Assembly: GCA_944989445.1 (NCBI GenBank)
Contig: CALYLW010000042.1
Coordinates: 791,242-855,241, forward strand
Direction: 5' to 3'
DNA: 64,000 nt
Source of the DNA: Ampullaceana balthica
Taxonomy: Eukaryota; Mollusca; Gastropoda; Lymnaeidae
A program made the position numbers and the translations under genes. The notes beneath the pieces were generated by a model, which saw only the letters and a program-made list of their open reading frames with translations, was not told where the DNA came from and ran no database searches. Shown here piece by piece: positions 44,529 through 56,155 of the stretch; within the stretch, counting starts at the first letter, position 1; each line of letters begins with the position of its first letter.

Positions 44529-47090
44529 ACTAGCAGACCCGTCGTGCGTTGCAACGATCTCAGTAAAAAGGAATATATATAGATAAAAAATAAATTACTT
44601 TAAGGGTCACCAGGCCCATCAGTTTAAAATATGAAGTTCGAAAATCTGTTCATTTCAATCAATTTCATAACAAAAATATAAATATATGTATCTATATTTC
44701 TCAATATCGTGTAAAATTGAATGGGGAATACAATATTAAAAATTTAGTAAAAACACATTTAGGGCCCCTAGCCCCGATGAAATGGACATTATGAGATCAG
44801 TGCCCTATCGAAATTTAATATAGGCTTTTAAGTTTTTATATACCGCGTTTGGTCAAAATCCATTTATTTTCTCATTATCTAACACCTAAACTAATTTTTA
44901 TATATATGTAGATATAAGGAAAACTACATTAAGGGGCTCCCAGGCCCGTTCAATTCAAGATGTACATTTTGAAAACATGTTCATTTAAATTCATTTTAAT
45001 CATGGATATATTTCTCAAGATCGTTAAAAACTGAGTGGGAAATAATATCTTAGAGTATACACACAAAAAAGACATTTGGGGCCCCCGGCCCATTCGATGT
45101 AAGATGTAAATTTCAAAATGCTGTTCATTTTAATTCAGTCTCATCATTGATATATTTCTTAAGATCGTTAAAATAGAATGGGAAATAATATCTCAAACAC
45201 ATACGAAAAAATACATTTGGGGCCCCCGGCCCTGAACAATTAAAAATTAGAAGTGCAGTGCCCTTTGTTATTTTAATATGGGCTACCAAGTTTTTATATA
45301 CCAAGTTTGGTTAAGATCCATTCATTTACTCAGTAGTTAACGCATAAACTCATTTTTATATAGCTCATAAAAGCAAAAAACGACATTAAGGGCCCCAGGG
45401 CCCATTTAGTGCAAGATGTCAAGTTCAAAACGCCTGTTTATTTCAATCAATTTCATTGTGGATATATTTATCTATATTTTTCAAGATCTTTAATAATTGA
45501 ATGGGGAATAAAATATTAAACGTTTATGAAATAAGACATTTTGGGCCCCCAGTCCCGAAGAAATGGACATTAGGAAATTAGTCCCTTTAGTATTTCTATA
45601 TTGGCTACCAAGTTGTTATATACAAAGTTTGGTTAAGATCCATCAATTTACCTAATAGCTAACGCTTAAACTAATTTTTATATAGCTCATATATAAGAAA
45701 ATAAATCATTTTATGGGCCCCCGGCGCCCCATGAGGGTTAAATTTTGAAAAAAAGTAGCCAGTGACCATCCCAGGAGCGTACTCAAAAGTCTCCAAAAGT
45801 TTCATGGCGATCGGATGAATGGTTTAGTCAGCTATACAAAGACATGCATACATACATACATACATACTTTGATTTATATATATATATAGATATAAGATTA
45901 GAAAAAACAACATTAAGGGCCCCCGGGCCCAATCGGTGCAAGAAATTAACTTTAAAATACCTGTTCATTTCAATCTGGATCATGATAGATATATTAGTCA
46001 ATGCTTTTCAAGATCGTGTAAATCATACCGGGAATAAAGTATTTAACGCTTACAAAAAAAAAGATTTTGGGCCCCCGGCCCCGAAGGAACGGACATTAGG
46101 TGTTCAATGCCATATGGTACTTTAATGTTGGCTATCAAGTTTGTTATGTACCAAGTTTGGTCAAGATCCATTCATTTTCCAAGCAGCTAAGCCCTAAACT
46201 AATTTTTATATAGCTCATATAAGAAAAAATTCTCATTATGGGCCCCCGGCGCCCCATGAGTGTTAAATTTTGAAAAATAAGTAGCCTATTTCCATCCCCG
46301 GAGCGTACTCAAAAGTCTCCAAAAGTTTCATGACGACCGAATGAATGGTATAGTCAGCTAACGGGAATAAAGTATTTAACGCTTACCAAAAAAAAAGATT
46401 TTGGGCCCCGGCCCCGAAGAAACGGACATTAGGTGTTCAATGCCATATGGTACTTTAATGTTGGCTATAAAGTTGTTATGTACCAAGTTTGGTCAAGATC
46501 CATTCATTTTCCAAGCAGCTAAGCCCTAAACTAATTTTTATATAGCTCATATAAGAAAAAATTCTCATTATGGGCCCCCGGCGCCCCATAAGTGTTAAAT
46601 TTTGAAAAAAAGTAGCCTATTTCCATCCCCGGAGCGTACTCAAAAGTCTCCAAAAGTCTCATGGCGACCGAATGAATGGTATAGTCAGCTAACGGGAATA
46701 AATAATTTAACGCTTACAAAAATAAAGATTTTGGGCCCCCGGCCCCGAAGGAACGGACATTAGGAGTTCAATGCCATATGCTACTTTAATATAGGCTATT
46801 AAGTTGTTATGTACCAAGTTTGGTCAAGATCCATTCATTTTCCAAGCAGCTAAGCCCTAAACTAATTTTTATATAGCTCATATAAGAAAACATTCTCATT
46901 ATGGGCCCCCGGCGCCCCATGAGTGTTAAATTTTGAAGAAAAAAAGTAGCCTATTTCCATCCCTGGAGCGTACTCAAAAGTCTCCAAAAGTTTCATGGCG
47001 ATCGGATGAATGGTTTAGTCAGCTATAACAGACATGCATACATACATACATACATACATACTTTGATTTTTATATATATAGATATCACCG
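44529..47090 (+). mobile_element. ACTAG-terminated element with GGGCCCC-punctuated tandem core and CATA tails (two in tandem)
   Basis: Begins ACTAGCAGACCCGTCGTGCG. A unit of about 300-330 bases recurs, punctuated about every 150-170 bases by GGGCCCCCGGCCCC or GGGCCCCCGGCGCCCC in otherwise AT-rich sequence. Two tails are present: CATGCATACATACATAC then TTTGATTTATATATATATAG at about 45843-45892 and again at about 47033-47088. I read it as one full element (44529-45892) plus a second lacking its ACTAG start. The last three units (from about 46030, 46361 and 46691) are nearly identical. No coding region. The second family member is at 60436. Confidence 0.75.
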
Positions 47091-47175
47091 TTTTGAATAT
47101 TTAATTAAATTTAAGAAAATATTAAGTCATTCGTACCCAAAATCAAAGTAAAACTAATTGTATTTAAAGTATTGA

Positions 47176-47283
47176 AAAAAAGCGGGACAAACGGGCGTCC
47201 CGCTGGGACAAGCGAGGGTCAGCGGGACATGAGGTCTGAAATCGGGACTATCCCGCCTAAATCGGGACGTCTGGTCACCTTAC
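47176..47283. mobile_element. Second GGTGACCAGAC-ended fragment
   Basis: AGCGGGACATGAGGTCTGAA and CGGGACGTCTGGTCACCTTA match the right part of 44246-44408 in the same orientation. With 44246 it may be the two ends of one element now split by the ACTAG element, or two separate fragments. Confidence 0.4.
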
Positions 47284-47650
47284 ACAACACAACTTTTCTT
47301 CTTAGCTCAGTTTTTAAGGCATTAATTTTAAATATCACAGAAAGGATACTTGATACAGTGAAGTCATGTGGATTACGATTATTGTCACTCGTGTCAATAT
47401 AAAATGAAAGTAGGGTGGATTAAGGTGTCTTCGTATGGTACTTAGGTAAGAAATCTACATAGTAGTCAAATTTAAAAGATGCATTTTCTGAAAGGAACCG
47501 GTTCAATAGTGGGCGTATCTTCGAAGCGTACACGTACAAATTACGGTACACATGACGTATTTTAATATATCTAGTGGATAGAAAATAAGGTGGGTTTTTG
47601 TTGTAGTTTTTTGTTGTTTTTGTTTTTGTCTTTTTTTTGTTGTTGTGATG
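47284..47650. other. AT-rich interior of the 4.3 kb element
   Basis: No frame or motif of note; T/G-rich runs at 47590-47645 lead into the G-rich right end. Confidence 0.35.
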
Positions 47651-47772
47651 TCAAAGCTTTGTGACGTATTTTTGGAGGGGGGTGGGGTCTAACTTTTTGT
47701 GACGACGCGTGACGAGGGGGGAGGGGGTGAAAAATCGGCTAAAATAGCGTGACGTCATTTATGGACGGCCCC

Positions 47773-47850
47773 TTATGTGGCAATGTAGTTATGTGGTAAT
47801 GTTGATATGTGGTAATGTAGTTATGTGGTAATGTTGTTATGTTGTCATAT
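47773..47850. repeat. Continuation of the 16-bp array right of the insertion
   Basis: TTATGTGGCAATGTAG and further TATGTGGTAATGT copies resume directly after the element, proving that the 4.3 kb element landed inside the array. Sequence from 47851 to 48094 shows nothing recognisable. Confidence 0.9.
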
Positions 47851-48094
47851 AATTGTTTAATCCTGGATTTACGGAGTTATATAGTCTTGTAGCTGTGTAG
47901 CCATTGAGTTAATTAGCCTTATAATTTTGTTATCGTCAATTCTTTTTGCCCAGTGTTGAGAGTTCTGTTTGAATTTAATCATCAGCTAAAATCTCGCAGT
48001 TTAAACAAAATAATGCACTTTTGAAATGTTACAGACAAATGTTTAGTTTCGAACAATAAAAAAATTATTACCCGCATAAACTTAACGTTATCTC

Positions 48095-48695
48095 TCCAGT
48101 AGTTACCTGTGTAACTGTAACATCTTCAGTAGTTACCTGTGTAACTGTTACATCTCCAGTAGTTACCAGTGTAACTGTTACATCTCCAGTAGTTACCAGT
48201 GTAAATGTTACATCTCCAGTAGTTACCAGTGTAACTGTTACATCTCCAGTAGTTACCTGTGTCACTGTTACATCTCCAGTAGTTACCTGTGTAACTGTTA
48301 CATCTCCAGTAGTTACCAGTGTAACTGTTACATCTCCAGTAGTTACCTGTGTAACTGTTACATCTCCAGTAGTTACCTGTGTAACTGTTACATCTCCAGT
48401 ACTTACCCGACTGTTTACCTGTGTAACTGTTACATCTCCAGTAGTTACCTGTGTAACTGTAACATCTCCAGTAGTTACCTGTGTAACTGTTACATCTCCA
48501 GTAGTTACCTGTGTAACTGTTACATCTCCAGTAGTTATCTGTGTAACTGTTACATCTCCAGTAGTTATCTGTGTAACTGTTACATCTCCAGTAGTTACCT
48601 GTGTAACTGTTACATCTCCAGTAGTTACCTGTGTAACTGTTACATCTCCAGTAGTTACCTGTGTAACTGTTACATCTCCAGTAGTTACCTGCACT
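48095..48695. repeat. 30-bp minisatellite, about 20 copies
   Basis: Unit CTGTGTAACTGTTACATCTC plus CAGTAGTTAC. Variants (ACCAGTG, ATCTGTG, TGTCACTG) are scattered; one irregular copy (ACTTACCCGACTGTTTAC, about 48399-48417) breaks the period. Two minus-strand frames of about 200 codons are repeat translations (decapeptide VTQVTTGDVT). Confidence 0.96.
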
Positions 48696-48744
48696 AACGT
48701 TATATCTCAAATAGTATCTTTGTATAAACGTTATAGGCTATCTT

Positions 48745-49912
48745 CAGTGTTGTCCAACCGAAAATCGTTCACGGCACACTAAACTTGTAAAAAATTTGCG
48801 CGGCACACCTCACAAAACAAGAAATCAGTGTTTATTCAAAAGATTTTTCATAATTAATGAGATACTTGAGCGTTTTCTTTGGAGCAGGTGAGCTCAAAAC
48901 GCGGCTCATTGCTGGATAAGCAATTTCTCTATCATCTGCAGTCTTTAACGTTTGACGTATGCGAGCAGTTGCGCCTTTCCGCTGATGTCAGTACTTTCAT
49001 CGATTTGCATTGCCCAGAGCTTTTGGATGTCGTCGGCTTCCGCAAAATGCTCTTTAATTTGATTGTCCAAATCTGTCGAAATGTCAGCAGTCCGACGTCC
49101 CATCGTCTGGTGAGACAGTGGAATCTTATTTATTTTTTCAACAGCGTCGGGTCCCAACTCCATAGTCTCAACTGCGATTCGTAAAGACGGCAATATGATT
49201 GTCTCAGCGTCCAAATGAGATTTCTTTTGTTTGACCAAAAGATTCTCAATTTTATAGCTTGCTAACTGAGCTTTGACAGGAATTGAGGAGAATTTCTTCA
49301 TTATTTTTTTATTGCTGCTCTAAGTTGGACCGAATGGATGCGAAATAACTTTTCGGCTTGTCTTTCAATCATGGATGATTTGAGTTCAGATGCCGCTTCA
49401 GTTTACTGGGGTTCATAGACTCGTTGGCCATCTTACAATTAAGACAAAACGGAAGAGAAGGATCATTTGCACATTGTATGAAACCATACTCAAGATATTC
49501 CTCGTGATATTTCCGTTAGGTAACATTCTTCTTGGATTTCGCAGCCCTCTCTCTTCATTGTGATGCTCGCTGGAATCCTTCTTGCTTCTCTTCAAAAAAT
49601 TATCCATAGCCGTCTGTAATTAAAAGTTTTTAAAAAAGTGAACAGCAGCAAAGGGTTTTTATTTACTTACAACAGATATTTTTTCCCAATGGAGGAGAGA
49701 CATTTTTGTAGCTTTCAAGAGATTCTCACAACCAGAAAAATACAAACATGAAACGTTTTTATTCAATTCTTTTTCGGTTAAGGATATTTTTTTTTCAAAA
49801 CTTGAAGGTTCGAAAAGCCTATCAATTTATAGTATTTTTGAAATCTTTCGCGGCACACTAAAATTTTCTCGCGCACACTAGTGTGCCGCGGCACACCGGT
49901 TGGACAACACTG
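48745..49912 (-). mobile_element. hAT element, 1.17 kb, internally deleted, both ends present
   Basis: CAGTGTTGTCCAACCG at 48745 and CGGTTGGACAACACTG ending at 49912 are perfect 16-base inverted repeats. Flanks GGCTATCT and TGCTATCT (near 48736 and 49913-49920) agree at 7 of 8 with a one-base offset at the left. Subterminal CGGCACAC repeats lie at both ends. The transposase remnant is on the minus strand and covers only its N-terminal half, so this is a deletion derivative. Confidence 0.88.
48945..49607 (-). pseudogene. hAT transposase N-terminal half with a BED-like zinc finger
   Basis: Minus-strand pieces in order: MDNFLKRSKKDS (49607), a zinc-finger stretch CLNCKMANES ... KRHLNSNH at about 49448-49380 (C-x2-C and H-x4-H spacing), a stop right after it, then SYFASIRSNLEQQ and another stop, then from 49301 KAQLASYKIENLL and, further on, MQIDESTDISGKAQLL (about 48985), the start of the hAT catalytic core. 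At least two stops and two frame changes; the C-terminal two thirds are missing. Fits the ZBED5/FAM200-like group. Confidence 0.85.
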
Positions 49913-49920
49913 TGCTATCT

Positions 49921-50039
49921 CGAATGCCCATTGTATCACAGTATGACATTGTCATTTATGTCAATGTCAATAGGTGGAGTAGTTGGCATTTTGTGACTTT
50001 ATGAGACCCCCAAAAAGATTTTTAAAAAAAAATTCGTTG
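49921..50039. other. Spacer between two hAT elements
   Basis: About 120 bases, nothing recognised. Confidence 0.4.
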
Positions 50040-50047
50040 TTTAAATT

Positions 50048-50794
50048 TAGGGCTTTGGAAATTAACGATGAATTTCTCGATTAATCGTTAAAATTTTTTT
50101 AACGATTAATCGACCCACCACCTATAAATGTACTGGAATTCAAAAAGTAAAATATTTTGGCCGATAAATATAAACTAATTTCCGGACGATTACACGAACA
50201 TTTTGGTTTTAAACTATTGACTGACGTGAATGTTAAAAATGTTGATAAAGGTTATTGTGTCCATTGAGAGAAATCGTTTGCTTACCATGCAATGTTCCCT
50301 TTATGTCTAAGCTTCGTTGGTCTGTGTGCAAAGTCCAAAAAAAAACTCGTGTGCAAAGTTGCACAACGTCCATCTTTTGTGAAATATATCTGCACAGCTG
50401 CGCTGCTTTTAAAAGGGAACATTGCTACCATGGTTCTAACATTTCGCTTACATATCTCCTGCAAACCATCCACTACATTATCATAAACTTCATCTGAGAC
50501 AATCTAAATCTATGTGAACGATTGTTCAGCTCGGCTGGTTATATTGTCAATAAGACATACTCACCACTTGAAAAAAATAATGTCAATATACTTGTCTGCT
50601 TGCGGTGTTGGTTAAAAGATGTCATATAAAGAAGACATTCCAGTGTTATTTCGATTTTTAACTAATAAGTTTAATAAGTGTTACTTATGACACCATAAAT
50701 TTCAATTTTTGACTTTAATCTAAATTATCGATTAATTAATCGTTAATTTTTCAAAAGTTAAAGATTAAATTTAAATTAATCGTTAACAGCCCTA
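50048..50794. mobile_element. hAT-type non-autonomous element, 747 bp, perfect 8-bp duplication
   Basis: TTTAAATT flanks both sides (50040-50047 and 50795-50802). Ends are TAGGGCT and AGCCCTA, with subterminal AATTAACGAT and TTAATCGTTAAC motifs typical of the TAATCG-rich group of hAT elements. A minus-strand frame (50282-50473) contains FPFKSSAAVQIYFTKDGRCA, which may be a trace of a BED finger with the usual Trp lost; confidence in that is low. Confidence 0.85.
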
Positions 50795-50802
50795 TTTAAA
50801 TT

Positions 50803-51189
50803 ATATCATGATAAATCAATAGTATTATAGAATGTGCATGTAAATAAAGTTAGACATACACAAAGTGCTACTTTTTGAGTCTAACGGTCAAACATAAGTT
50901 TATTTTTTAAGGAAAGATCCTCATTGAGAACAAAAATCATATAGAACCCGGACTTTAAAAAAAAATCATATGTCAAACTTAATATTTACAAGTTGAAATT
51001 CAAAATATTTTTTTAAAAAATAATAATGTTTAACAGAAAGAAGGAGAAAATTGAGTCAACAATAAGATCAAAGGAGAAACGAAAATTTCGAATTATACAT
51101 TTTTGAGAAATCAATAGCAACGAAAAACAAATTATATTGGAATGAAAAAACGAAAACTGGCGAAACTAACCGCTGACCCATTCAGTGGC
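50803..51189. other. AT-rich spacer, nothing recognised
   Basis: About 390 bases, very AT-rich, with no gene or element end. Confidence 0.4.
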
Positions 51190-51830
51190 TTGCCACTAGC
51201 AGTCAGTGTTGATAGATTATAGCCACTAGTGTTGAGAGTTGGGGGATTATAGCCAATATTGGTCAGAATTGAAAGATTATAGCTGCGTGTGGTCAGAATG
51301 GGAGGATTATAGCAATTAGTGGTCAGAGTTGACAGATAATATCCACTAGCAGCTACAGTTGGTGGATTATAGCCACTAGGGGACAAATTTGGTGGATTAC
51401 AGCCACTAGCGGCTACAGTTGGTTGATTATAGCCACTAGCGGCTACAGTTGGTTGAATATAGCCACTAGCGGCTACAGTTGGTTGATTATAGCCACTAGC
51501 GGCTACAGTTGGTTGATTATAGCCACTAGCGGCTACAGTTGGTTGATTATAGCCACCAGCGGCTACAGTTGGTTGATTATAGCCTTTAGCGGCTGGAGTT
51601 GGTTGAATATAGCCACTAGCGGCTACAGTTGGTTGATTATAGCCACTAGCTGCTACAGTTGGTTGATTATAGCCACTAGGGGCCAAAATTGGTGGATTAT
51701 AGCCGCTAGGGGCCAAAGTTGGTGGATTATAGCCACTAGGGGCCAAAGTTGGTGAATTATAGCCACTAGGGGCCAAAGTTGGTGGATTATAGCCACTAGG
51801 GGCCAAAGTTGGTGTATTACTGCCACTTGT
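51190..51830. repeat. 30-bp minisatellite, about 21 copies, graded along its length
   Basis: Unit ATTATAGCCACTAGCGGCTA plus CAGTTGGTTG. The left third is diverged (GGTCAGAATTGA, GGGGACAAATT), the middle uniform (GCGGCTACAGTTGG), the right third a second type (GGGGCCAAAGTTGG). The minus frame is open for 235 codons from an ATG at 51839 as a decapeptide repeat (NQPTVAASGY). Open frames on the other strand too argue that this follows from the period. Confidence 0.93.
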
Positions 51831-52118
51831 GTCCTGCACTGACCCATTGTGATGCCACTAGTGGCTATGATTGTCCACTTTGTATCCCTTAGTTGCCGTA
51901 GTTTGCCTGTTCCCGTCCCTAACCGACACATTCTAGTTTTAATTCTCCTCTACTCGCGTCTCTGTTGTTCTGCCCTAGTTTTGAACCTTCATTCACGGCA
52001 TTATTAATCCTTTGCCAGGCATCGATTAAGGAATTAAACACTTTTCTCCCTCACACTCAGGCCACGCTCTACCACGCTGAAAGAGATCAAGTATCTCAGT
52101 GGATGGACATTTGGAAGC

Positions 52119-52134
52119 AAGAGAGAGAGGAGAG

Positions 52135-52201
<67 letters not shown>

Positions 52202-52371
52202 GAGAGAGAGAGAGAGGGGGGAGAGGGAGAGAGGGAGACAGACAGAGAGAGAGAGAGAGAAAGAGAGAGAGAGGGGGGGAGAGGGAGAGGGAGAGGGAGA
52301 GAGAGAGAAAGAGAGAGAGATAGAGAAAGAGAGAGAGGGGGGGAGAGGGAGAGAAAGAGAGAGAGAGAGAG
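52119..52371. repeat. GA-rich microsatellite
   Basis: GAGAGA with G-run and ACAG interruptions over about 250 bases. Three long frames across it are Arg/Glu or Ser/Leu repeats with no meaning. The 290 bases before it (51831-52118) show nothing recognised. Confidence 0.95.
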
Positions 52372-53940
52372 TTTTATGGATAATTTTCAAAAAATATTAG
52401 CAAAGTTGGTCATTTTTTTGTTAGAGACGGTTAGAATCACATTTTATCAACCCAATCGATTGACGAAAAAATATTATTTTTCTATTTTAAAAAACATAAG
52501 AGTGGGACTGTATAAAGGCAAGGTTTAAAGTAAATTATGGAACAGGGCACGTCTGGAAAATACGCAACAGAACAATAGACATAAATATAATTGTTTCGAT
52601 TCCAGAATTCCTTTTTTTTTAAAGTTTGTTTTTTGTTCACTAAAATCTTCATAATTAAATTTGGGAGAAGAGTTTAAAATAGACAACAGAATCTCTGGCA
52701 AAGGCGTTTAACATTATTTGCGGCACTACACGTTAAATGATTTTCTAATTCTCATGGTGAATATTGCAGACATTTAGGGCTTTTAAAAAGGGATTTTAGA
52801 TATTTTCCCAACGCATTCTAGTGTTAAAACATTTGTGTTTCAACTAAATATTTCAAATAATTATTTCATCTAAATATCTCAACTAAACATTCCAACTAAA
52901 CATTTCAATTAAATTTTTCAACACTTGAATTAACTTAAAGTAGTTTAATAACATCCGTCATTCAAATTAATGATAAAAAAATTAAAATAATAATATTTAA
53001 TTAGGTTCCTATTATTCATGCTATCATGAAAATTGGCACGTGTTAAATAAGAGAAAACTAACATTTCCACAAGTATCTACCCTATAAGATCTTTTTTTAG
53101 TGGTAATGCACTTTGATGAAATCAAGCTCACTTTTGTAAGAAGGCGCTGAAACTTAAAATTATGGAAGTTGGTTACCAGATTTTTCTCTGCAGCTAACAT
53201 GGCCATTCTTGGCGACGTTAACATTGTGGAGAAGATTTGCCTACAAAAGAAGAAAAATTAAATTAATCATATAAAATAAAAAATCCGATGTGGATTATTT
53301 CAACTAAAAAGAATTTTTAAAAAATTATTTTTAAATTGCAAACTAAAACAAAAAAATTTTTCAAAGGAAACCACATCATTGTTATATTTGATCATTTAAT
53401 CCCGCGAACTACAAACGGAAGTATTTTTTTTTCTTTTATTGATTACAAACAAAAGAGGAAAGAAAAAAACAGGTTCTGAAACTGTGAGCCGTAACCTCGT
53501 CATTATCTCCCATCATATTGATTATAACAACTCATTTTTAACACGCCGACCTCCAAAAATATCCTCAAACGTCTCTTCCCTCGCTATACTTAAAGGAGGC
53601 GCTATTGATTCGTCTCGGGCCGATAATCAATGCCAACCACCTGTTTCCTAGTTGACGATAGAGTTATTTCCCTTGCACTAGAGTTTCGATCGACGCGTGG
53701 CTGACTATCTGAGGGTGGCTGTGGGCGGGATCATGGGTTTTGTAACACTCTTAAAAGAGAGAGAGAGAGGGTGGACTTTTTCTTACCCTCCCCACCCCTC
53801 TTCATTATAATCAAGCTGTCATCAAACTCATCCGTAAAGTTTTGGCCCTGAAATGTTCGATAAAACGCTCGACCACCAAACCAGACTTTATCCATTAGCC
53901 GCATATGAGGCTCCTAGGACCGTCTTCATCTGGTGGACAG
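52372..53940. other. AT-rich spacer with a weak 15-bp repeat
   Basis: CAACTAAAYATTTCA-type motifs recur loosely at 52840-52920. Short frames (53024-53224, 53439-53651) are unrecognised. Small GA run near 53757. Confidence 0.4.
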
Positions 53941-54038
53941 TCAGACCTAATGTACTCCGAATGCGAGGGACAGAGTCAGACCTAATGTACTCCGAATGTG
54001 AGGGACAGAGTCAGACCTAATGTACTCCGAATGTGAGA
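53941..54038. repeat. 35-bp repeat, about 3 copies
   Basis: GTCAGACCTAATGTACTCCG plus AATGTGAGGGACAGA, repeated almost perfectly three times; the last copy breaks off after GTGAG. Confidence 0.93.
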
Positions 54039-54684
54039 TATAAACTCCTTGATGTCCCCAGTCTTCGACAAACAGTTTGATGAATGGTTTCTCGGTCCTA
54101 ATATATAATAACTATTCCCATGAAATAGTACTGACTTGGCGTTTAGAGTTACCTACCGTGGAACTTACCTGCATGTCAAACTCTTATCATAGTTTTTAAT
54201 CTGCCTCCTTTATAATAATAATTATTATTATAATTATTATTATTATTATCTGTGTGTGTGTATGTGCAAAATTTACCCGAATAAAAGATATATAATAAGA
54301 TAACATTTCCCCTGCACAAAGCACATCCACCGTAGTCCGGAGGGGGGGGGTAAGGGGGGGGGCAAAAGGGACTCTGGACCACGGCCCTAATGGAAAAGGG
54401 TCCGATTGATACTTAGATATTTTATGCTGATGTTGTGAGAAGGCTCATGGTTATAAACAACAACAAAAATCACAATTTCATATCCACTGAAAGCAAAAAT
54501 CAGTAAAAACTTTGTCTAGCTGTACACCGAGGTTGAACATCACGTGACCAGCCGATGACCCTTGCGTCATCTGTGTCTATTCCTTTAGAGTTATGGACGA
54601 GCTCCACACCAGGATGTCCGGTGCCTGCCACTCAGTTTCAAATCAACATGACCGAATCGTCCAAAGACTGATTTTTTATTTTAC
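54039..54684. other. Spacer with ATT microsatellite and G runs
   Basis: ATT repeats at 54212-54250 and G runs at 54342-54362. No gene recognised. Confidence 0.4.
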
Positions 54685-54910
54685 TGGTCAATCTGAACTT
54701 TGTGTTAGTGGCCATAATATGACAGGTCAATCTGAACTTTGTGTCAGTGGCCATAATATGACAGGTCAATCTGAACTTTGTGTTAGTGGCCATAATATGA
54801 CAGGTCAATCTGAACTTTATGTCAGTGGCCATAATATGACAGGTCAATCTGAACATTGTGTCAGTGGCCATAATATGACAGGTCAATCTGAACTTTGTGT
54901 TAGTGGCCCA
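54685..54910. repeat. 39-bp minisatellite, about 5.7 copies
   Basis: Unit GGTCAATCTGAACTTTGTGT plus TAGTGGCCATAATATGACA. Thirty-nine is 13 codons, so a plus frame from 54593 reads a 13-residue repeat (GQSELCVSGHNMT) between short unique ends (127 codons). The reverse strand is open as well. I do not regard it as a gene. Confidence 0.95.
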
Positions 54911-55163
54911 GTGGCCACAGAAGTATACCAATATCTAGAATCGTATGGTTTTCGAGCACAAAAAAAAATGTTTTGAAAACATAGCTACTGAGCGTCCAGT
55001 ACCCGTAGCTTCATAACCTTAGGGAAAACAACTGCCAGAAATTCTCATATACTCTAACCTCCAGCCGTACCACCTTCACAAAACAAAATAAAAAGTATTA
55101 TAATTACTAGTTATTTAATGTGTCATTTCTGTGCCCCCATGATAATCATTTTGTGTGTGTTTG
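54911..55163. other. Spacer, nothing recognised
   Basis: About 250 bases of mixed sequence. Confidence 0.4.
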
Positions 55164-56155
55164 ACTGTTGTCGGTCATCTTTACTGCTCAGGTTTGTTAT
55201 ACAACATGACTGTTGTCAGTCATCTTTACTGCTCAGGTTTGTTATACAACATGACTGTTGTCGGTCATCTTTACTGCTCAGGTTTGTTATACAACATGAC
55301 TGTTGTCAGTCATCTTTACTGCTCAGGTTTGTTATATAACATGACTGTTGTCGGTCATCTTTACTGCTCAGGTTTGTAATACAACATGACTGTTGTCAGT
55401 CATCTTTACTGCTCAGGTGTGTTATACAACATGACTGTTGTCAGTCATCTTTACTGCTCAGGTTTGTTATACAACATGACTGTTGTCGGTCATCTTTACT
55501 ACTCAGGTTTGTAATACAACATGACTGTTGTCGGTCATCTTTACTGCTCAGGTTTGTAATACAACATGACTGTTGTCAGTCATCTTTACTGCTCAGGTGT
55601 GTTATACAACATGACTGTTGTCAGTCATCTTTACTGCTCAGGTTTGTTATACAACATGACTGTTGTCGGTCATCTTTACTGCTCAGGTTTGTTATACAAC
55701 ATGACTGTTGTCAGTCATCTTTACTGCTCAGGTTTGTTATACAACATGACTGTTGTCGGTCATCTTTACTACTCAGGTGTGTTATACAACATGACTGTTG
55801 TCGGTCATCTTTACTACTCAGGTTTGTAATACAACATGACTGTTGTCAGTCATCTTTACTTCTCAGGTGTGTTATACAACATGACTGTTGTCAGTCATCT
55901 TTACTGCTCAGGTTTGTTATACAACATGACTGTTGTCGGTCATTTTTACTGCTCAGGTTTGTTATACAACATGACTGTTGTCAGTCATCTTTACTGCTCA
56001 GGTTTGTAATACAACATGACTGTTGTCAGTCATCTTTACTGCTCAGGTGTGTTATACAACATGACTGTTGTCGGTCATCTTTACTGCTCAGGTGTGTAAT
56101 ACAACATGACTGCTGTCGGTCATCTTTACTACTCAGGTGTGTTATACAACATGAC
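55164..56155. repeat. 45-bp minisatellite, about 22 copies
   Basis: Unit CATGACTGTTGTCGGTCATC plus TTTACTGCTCAGGTTTGTTATACAA split over 45 bases. Diagnostic variants (GTCAGT/GTCGGT, TTTGTTA/GTGTTA/TTTGTAA, CTGCTC/CTACTC) occur in runs such as TTTGTAA followed by GTGTTA, hinting at duplication of multi-unit blocks. The plus frames of 73-87 codons are a 15-residue repeat. Confidence 0.96.

Larger units (their letters stand above)
43427..47772. mobile_element. 4.3 kb inverted-repeat DNA element with TTA duplication, carrying nested elements
   Basis: The left end AGGGCCGTTCATAAATGACG and the right end (reverse complement GGGGCCGTCCATAAATGACG) match over about 24 bases. TTA flanks both sides (43424-43426, 47773-47775), and the interrupted 16-bp array continues on the right. 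The subterminal regions share G-rich tracts and GTGACGAYGCGTGACGAGGG. The interior contains a hAT fragment, GGTGACCAGAC-type fragments and a tandem ACTAG element, so most of its length is probably later insertions. No transposase seen. It belongs with the MITE at 18782-19051. Confidence 0.72.

Noticed and set aside
52034..52528. Arg/Glu-rich and Ser/Leu-rich frames
   Set aside because: They are the two strands of a GA microsatellite.
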